Assembly (NCBI GenBank): GCA_910587395.1
Contig: CAJULJ010000060.1
Coordinates: 1 to 15,761 of the forward strand
Direction: 5' to 3'
Length of the DNA stretch: 15,761 nt
Source: an uncultured Oscillospiraceae bacterium
GTDB lineage: Bacteria > Bacillota > Clostridia > Oscillospirales > Oscillospiraceae
How positions within the stretch are numbered: the stretch's first letter is position 1; each line of letters begins with the position of its first letter. This document shows positions 12,387 through 15,761 of this stretch, piece by piece. Under the pieces are notes generated by a model. It searched no databases. It was not told the origin of the DNA and worked only from the letters and a program-made list of their open reading frames with translations. A program made the translations under genes and the position numbers.

Positions 12387-13459
12387 AATATCAAGCGGTT
12401 CTCGGCAGCAAAGCCCTCCCGGGGGTTGGGCAGATCACCGTTCCCTTCCCCATCCCGGACAGCGAGTACGACCATATCATCGGTATGATGGAGAATATGA
12501 GTATCGGCTCCCCCACTGTGCAAGACTGCTGGGTGCTGGAGCTGGACAGCCCCTACCCCATTCTCAACCGGTTGGTGAGCCAGTGCGTCAACGTGGACGA
12601 GCTGGATTATCTGGCCAAGCGGCTGGACAGCTTCTCTGAGGGCGAGAATATCAAATTTGAAGCCATGGCCAGCAAGCTGCACCTGTCCGACATCAAGGAC
12701 TTCATCAACCTTACCTTCTGCTGTCAGCGGGCTACGGTGATCATCGACTTTTCCAATCTGGACCAGGCGGGCAAAAAACACAGCCTGACGGTCAATGGAG
12801 GCTCAATGCCCTCGGATGAGTACGACCAGGTGGATGGCCGGGCGGTGGCCCTGGACCTGATCCAGAGCGGTACCGGGGTGGTGACCCCCTACGGCGTGGT
12901 GTATGACAACGGGATGAAATTGGAGCAGATCTATGACGGGCGGCATTTCCCGGCATACCTTTGCGAAATGCCTCAGATGATGATTGAGATCAAGTCCGGG
13001 CCGAAGGACAAAACCACCGGCTGCCTCTACCTGCCCTGTTCGGACAAGCAGATCCAGCGGACGCTGGAGCGGGCCGGGATCGGGCCGGAGGGCTATCGAA
13101 TGGAGATCACCATGGACGAGCTGCCCCCGCAGGTGTCCGCTGTGGTCAGCGTCACCCGCGATGGCCTTGACGATCTCAACGCTCTGTGCCGGGTCATTGA
13201 GCCGCTGGACACGGAACAGCGGGAAAAGCTGGGAGCGGCGGTGCTGCTGGCCCAGCCCACGTATGCCAGCGAAGTGCGCCAGCTGGCGGAAAGCCTGGAT
13301 CAGTTCGACTTTGTACCCAAGCCCTCCAACCCAGACGCTGACTGCGCGATAACCGATCTGGGCTATGTGTCCTATCACGGCAGCCTGACACTGGAAGCCC
13401 TGATGATGGATGACCCCGCCGAACAGTACCGGCAGGAACAAGGAATGGGAGGGATTTGA
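12383..13459 (+). CDS. ArdA-like antirestriction-type protein (first paralogue)
   Basis: This 358-aa acidic, soluble protein has no signal peptide. Two similar units are visible. The first, residues about 14-140, has VGQITVPFPIPDSEYDHI, then PILNRLVSQC and FEAMASKLHLSDIKDFIN. The second, about 215-335, has TGCLYLPCSDKQIQRTLERAGIGPEGY, then LNALCRVIEPLDTEQREKLGAAVLLAQP and VRQLAESLDQFDF. The motif of a strand with L/F-P followed by short helices (LN-x-L ... L-x-x-x ... F/A) recalls ArdA proteins, DNA mimics that block type I restriction in conjugative elements. The ATG at 13459-side neighbour follows two bases after its stop. The upstream ATG overlap (ATGA) implies coupling to the 31-aa ORF. 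The antirestriction role is recalled by similarity and untested. Confidence 0.6.
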   Translation: MKYQAVLGSKALPGVGQITVPFPIPDSEYDHIIGMMENMSIGSPTVQDCWVLELDSPYPILNRLVSQCVNVDELDYLAKRLDSFSEGENIKFEAMASKLHLSDIKDFINLTFCCQRATVIIDFSNLDQAGKKHSLTVNGGSMPSDEYDQVDGRAVALDLIQSGTGVVTPYGVVYDNGMKLEQIYDGRHFPAYLCEMPQMMIEIKSGPKDKTTGCLYLPCSDKQIQRTLERAGIGPEGYRMEITMDELPPQVSAVVSVTRDGLDDLNALCRVIEPLDTEQREKLGAAVLLAQPTYASEVRQLAESLDQFDFVPKPSNPDADCAITDLGYVSYHGSLTLEALMMDDPAEQYRQEQGMGGI

Positions 13460-13461
13460 CC

Positions 13462-14556
13462 ATGATTCTGTACGCTTCCAACGAATACTACGGAGAGGGT
13501 ATACCTATCCCCTTCCCCGCCACGGCGGAGGAGGTGCGGAAGGAGCTGGAGAAGCTGGACGCCGGTGTCCAGCCGCTGTTCATCCGGGGCGATGGCCCTG
13601 TGTGGCACTTTGAGGATCGGCTGGATCCCGCCGCGCTGTACCAGGAAGCCGGAGTGGAGAAGCTGAACCGGCTGGCCGGGCTGGTGGACGCCATGGATCT
13701 GGATGCCCAGAAGGTTTTTGCGGGGGTGCTCCGGGCGGAGAGCGTCAACGGCCTGGATGATATCCTGGACATCGCCTCCAACTTGGGCCGGTATGAGTTC
13801 ATCGAGGATGTCACTTCGAACAAGGAGCTGGGCGGCTGGCTGGTGGAGCATGGGCAGGCCGGGGTGGAGTTCCCCGAGGCGGTGCGTCCCTACCTGGACT
13901 ACGCCGGGATCGGCGCGGCCTATTACTCCGACCACGGCGGGGCGTACACGCCCAACGGCTATGTGAAGCGCCGGGAAGTGGTTCAGACGCAGAAAGAGAC
14001 AGACCGGCCCGCTTTCGCCCTCACCCTGGCCTCCCCCACCGGCACCGTCCGTCTTGACCTCCCCGCCTCGGATGATGAGCTGGAACAGGCGAAAAGGGCG
14101 CTGGGGATAGACGACCTGGGCAGCGCCGCCATTAAGGATGTGGAGATCGGCTGTCCCTGGGCGCACCTGCTGCCCAGGGACGCTATCACCATGGAGGACG
14201 CCAACGTCCTGGCCGAGTGCGTCCGAGGGATGACGAGGGAAGAACTGAGGGTGTTTGGTGCGGTGCTGGAGGTGGAGGAACCCTGTTCCTTCCATGAGGC
14301 TGGCACCATCGCCATGGACATCTATGACTACGAGCTGGTGGACAGCAGCGAGAGGGGATACGCCATCACCGCCCTGCGGTACGCCGGCGCGGGGGATGAG
14401 ATCCTTGAGATATTGGAAGGCTTCACCGATTTTGACGCCCTGGGCCGGTCTGAAATGGAGGCGGATGGCGTGAGGGAAACCAGCTTTGGTTCCGTCAAAC
14501 GCCTCAGCGCCCCCTGGCCCCAGCAGGAGCCGGAACTGGGCCAGACAATGTGCTGA
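13462..14556 (+). CDS. ArdA-like antirestriction-type protein (second paralogue)
   Basis: A 364-aa, strongly acidic protein starting two bases after the previous stop, with GGAGGG eight bases before the ATG at 13462. The N-terminal unit has EGIPIPFPATAEEVRKELEKL, then VEKLNRLAGLVDAMDLDAQKVFAGVLRAE and LDDILDIASNLGRYEFIEDV, followed by KELGGWLVEHG and YLDYAGIGAAYYSDHGGAYTPNGYV, a block I associate with ArdA-annotated proteins of clostridial elements. The C-terminal unit (about 180-300) repeats the plan: TVRLDLPASDDELEQAKRALGI, then MEDANVLAECVRGMTREELRVFGAVLEVEE. The high Asp/Glu content suits DNA mimicry. Function is inferred from family likeness and operon context. Confidence 0.65.
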   Translation: MILYASNEYYGEGIPIPFPATAEEVRKELEKLDAGVQPLFIRGDGPVWHFEDRLDPAALYQEAGVEKLNRLAGLVDAMDLDAQKVFAGVLRAESVNGLDDILDIASNLGRYEFIEDVTSNKELGGWLVEHGQAGVEFPEAVRPYLDYAGIGAAYYSDHGGAYTPNGYVKRREVVQTQKETDRPAFALTLASPTGTVRLDLPASDDELEQAKRALGIDDLGSAAIKDVEIGCPWAHLLPRDAITMEDANVLAECVRGMTREELRVFGAVLEVEEPCSFHEAGTIAMDIYDYELVDSSERGYAITALRYAGAGDEILEILEGFTDFDALGRSEMEADGVRETSFGSVKRLSAPWPQQEPELGQTMC

Positions 14557-14586
14557 GCCTACATATTGAAATGGAAAGGAAACAGA

Positions 14587-15294
14587 ATGATGAACGACAA
14601 ATTTTTTCCCGAATTGGCCCGCCGCCTGAAGCGGGAGGGCATTGCCACCGGCCCGGTGGAAAAGGGCTGCCTGCCGGTTTTGGCAGACGGACGGGCGGCG
14701 GTGCTGGTCATGTCCCACGGCACCGTTGCCTTCAACGCCGATGTGGAGCGCGGCCCGGAAGCGGACAGCGTCTACGACCTCACCTTCAGGCTGAGCCGCG
14801 AGGTCTATGAGTACACCGGGGCCATGGCGTCCGCCCCGCCGCTGGTGGCGGAGGGGCTCCACGAGGGCTTCCGGGTGCTGGCGGATTTTAACGGTGTGAT
14901 GTTGGCCGGGCAGGAGCTGGAGGCCAACTGGGGCTACAAGTTCGCCACCTGGCGGCGCAGCCCGGACCGCACCGCCGTGGGAAGCGGCGAATATTTCGAT
15001 GGCGGGCATTTTTACGGGGCCGCCAAGCTGGACTTCGCCTGCCGGGCGGGGCTGGTGGATGGGCACCGCCAGTTTACGGACCAGCAGCTTGTCGAACTGT
15101 ACCGCTGCGTCTGTGAAACGCTGGAAAGCGGATACCCGCTGACAAAAGAGCGGCGCGAGGTGTTGGAGCAGGCGGCAGAACAGGTCGAGGGCAGCGTGGA
15201 CGATCTGGATGAGCGTGTCAATCTGTCCAACCAGCGGGAGCTGGAAGCAGCGGGGCAGACGGATGACAGTCCGGAAATGGGGTTGTCGCCGTGA
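14587..15294 (+). CDS. Conserved protein of unknown function, mobile-element type
   Basis: A 235-aa soluble protein. The start at ATG 14587 (a second ATG follows at once) is chosen because AAAGGA lies six bases upstream; a TTG at 14566 is less likely. Visible features are LVMSHGTVAFNADVERG, then VYDLTFRLSREVYEYTG, FRVLADFNGVMLAGQELEANWGYKFATW, and the helical C-terminus YRCVCETLESGYPLTKERREVLEQAAEQVE. I recall similar proteins in clostridial integrative elements next to ArdA-like genes, but know no function. The stop overlaps the next gene as GTGA, so the two are probably translated together. Confidence 0.75.
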   Translation: MMNDKFFPELARRLKREGIATGPVEKGCLPVLADGRAAVLVMSHGTVAFNADVERGPEADSVYDLTFRLSREVYEYTGAMASAPPLVAEGLHEGFRVLADFNGVMLAGQELEANWGYKFATWRRSPDRTAVGSGEYFDGGHFYGAAKLDFACRAGLVDGHRQFTDQQLVELYRCVCETLESGYPLTKERREVLEQAAEQVEGSVDDLDERVNLSNQRELEAAGQTDDSPEMGLSP

Positions 15295-15521
15295 AAGTCA
15301 AGTACAAAAAGGGCCGCATGGTGCAGTTCTATGAGCCCGGGTGCCTGACCACCATCCCCCGGGAACCTCCCCCCATCCTTACCGGCCCCTTCGAGCGGTG
15401 CGCCGACTGCCCCTACCCCGGCCATGGTTTTGTCTGCTGGCGCATGGACACGGAAACGTGCCTGCGTACCGATGTGGCCGAAATCATGAAGCGCGGTAAG
15501 TCTGTTGGTTCTGCCGGATAG
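15291..15521 (+). CDS. Small cysteine-containing protein of unknown function
   Basis: A 76-aa protein starting with GTG that overlaps the previous stop by four bases. After a basic N-terminus (MKVKYKKGRMVQFYEPG) a Pro-rich stretch leads to FERCADCPYPGHGFVCW and TETCLRTD. The spacing Cys-x2-Cys...Cys...Cys could bind zinc. No family name is assigned. The position within the operon suggests an accessory gene of the same element. Confidence 0.7.
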   Translation: MKVKYKKGRMVQFYEPGCLTTIPREPPPILTGPFERCADCPYPGHGFVCWRMDTETCLRTDVAEIMKRGKSVGSAG

Positions 15522-15566
15522 CTTTTGTCCGGCAGGTGTGATAGTGTTGCCGAGGGAGGTGAGCTG

Positions 15567-15704
15567 ATGAACAGGCGAGGTCAGAAATATCAAGTGAATA
15601 CGTTCCAGCGCAAACGCCGCTGCGCCCCGCTTCGTCCGATGGAGCGGGGCTTTTTCACACCCAGCCGGAGGGAATCCGGCGCGAAATTCAAGAGAAAGAA
15701 GTGA
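15567..15704 (+). CDS. 45-aa basic small ORF
   Basis: This ORF has a strong ribosome site (GGGAGGTGAGCTG) and starts MNRRGQKYQVNTFQRKRR; it ends with FKRKK. About a third of the residues are Lys or Arg, so it may bind nucleic acid if made. Its middle codons form an intrinsic terminator (15624-15655), so either the ORF is a leader-like peptide that controls termination or it is open by chance. No family is recognised. Confidence 0.45.
   Translation: MNRRGQKYQVNTFQRKRRCAPLRPMERGFFTPSRRESGAKFKRKK
15624..15655 (+). terminator. Intrinsic terminator within the 45-aa ORF
   Basis: GCCCCGCT (15624-15631) pairs with AGCGGGGC (15643-15650), with an inner TCC/GGA, followed by five T. It should end the ArdA-like operon or attenuate transcription into the gene at 15712. 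Confidence 0.85.
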
Positions 15705-15711
15705 TAAAAGC

Positions 15712-15761
15712 ATGAGTATCCCCAAGGAATGGCTGGACTTTCTGCGGGAGCAGTACCCCGC
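15712..15761 (+). CDS. DUF4314-like protein, start only (runs off the window)
   Basis: The frame opens MSIPKEWLDFLREQYP and is cut by the window end. The -x-REQYP segment is like the first helix of DUF4314 proteins, which continue with a glycine-rich small beta domain and are common in clostridial conjugative elements. AAGAAAGAAGTGA precedes the ATG. Only 16 full codons are visible, so the family call is tentative. Confidence 0.5.
   Translation, partial: MSIPKEWLDFLREQYP

Noticed and set aside
13375..15066. 563-codon minus-strand frame opposite the ArdA-like genes
   Set aside because: The plus-strand genes have tight operon spacing and ribosome sites; the minus frame has neither.
1..15761. 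CRISPR array or tandem repeats
   Set aside because: No regularly spaced direct repeats were seen on either strand.

Overview
The window is GC-rich clostridial DNA, most likely from a gut Oscillospiraceae-type Firmicute. The evidence is AGGAGG-type ribosome sites, Ptb/Buk fermentation enzymes, a tetrahydrofolate riboswitch on folT, Tn916-type small regulators and a block typical of clostridial conjugative elements. The taxonomic call is inference.

Region 1 (1-6750) is a 2-oxoacid fermentation locus. A minus-strand ptb-buk-FAD dehydrogenase operon is divergent from a plus-strand GntR/FCD regulator. The regulator converges on a minus-strand operon coding for a P-loop NTPase and a VOR-type 2-oxoacid:ferredoxin oxidoreductase (VorB, VorA, VorC). 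The implied flow is 2-hydroxyacid to 2-oxoacid to acyl-CoA plus reduced ferredoxin to acyl-phosphate to acid plus ATP. The locus looks damaged in three places. The dehydrogenase lacks its C-terminus, ptb is split by an apparent one-base frameshift at a G run, and the NTPase and VorB are each cut at one junction that also removes the expected ferredoxin subunit. An 18-bp perfect palindrome at 6916-6933 matches 16 of 18 bases of a site overlapping the gntR promoter, and is a candidate operator of the regulator.

Region 2 (6750-9440) is a patchwork of mobile-element remnants. It holds a sigma region-4-like protein overlapping a Tn916 Orf8-like protein, a RelE/ParE-Phd toxin-antitoxin pair with its promoter and operator, a 51-codon ORF that may be frameshifted, a zinc-ribbon protein whose first ribbon survives upstream interrupted by stop codons, and about 400 bp with no confident gene.

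Region 3 (9440-11971) has a promoter, a THF riboswitch and folT (folate ECF transporter S component), then an AgcS-type alanine/glycine:sodium symporter and a tRNA-Ser(GGA) whose promoter overlaps the agcS stop codon.

Region 4 (11972-15761) follows tRNA-Ser with a hairpin, a tRNA T-arm-like fragment and two strong terminators. After these comes a tightly packed plus-strand operon: a 31-aa ORF, two ArdA-like proteins that seem built from duplicated modules, a 235-aa unknown, a 76-aa cysteine-bearing protein, a 45-aa basic ORF containing a terminator, and the start of a DUF4314-like gene. It resembles the accessory end of an integrative conjugative element placed beside a tRNA gene. Homology statements rest on recalled family features; no database search was run.
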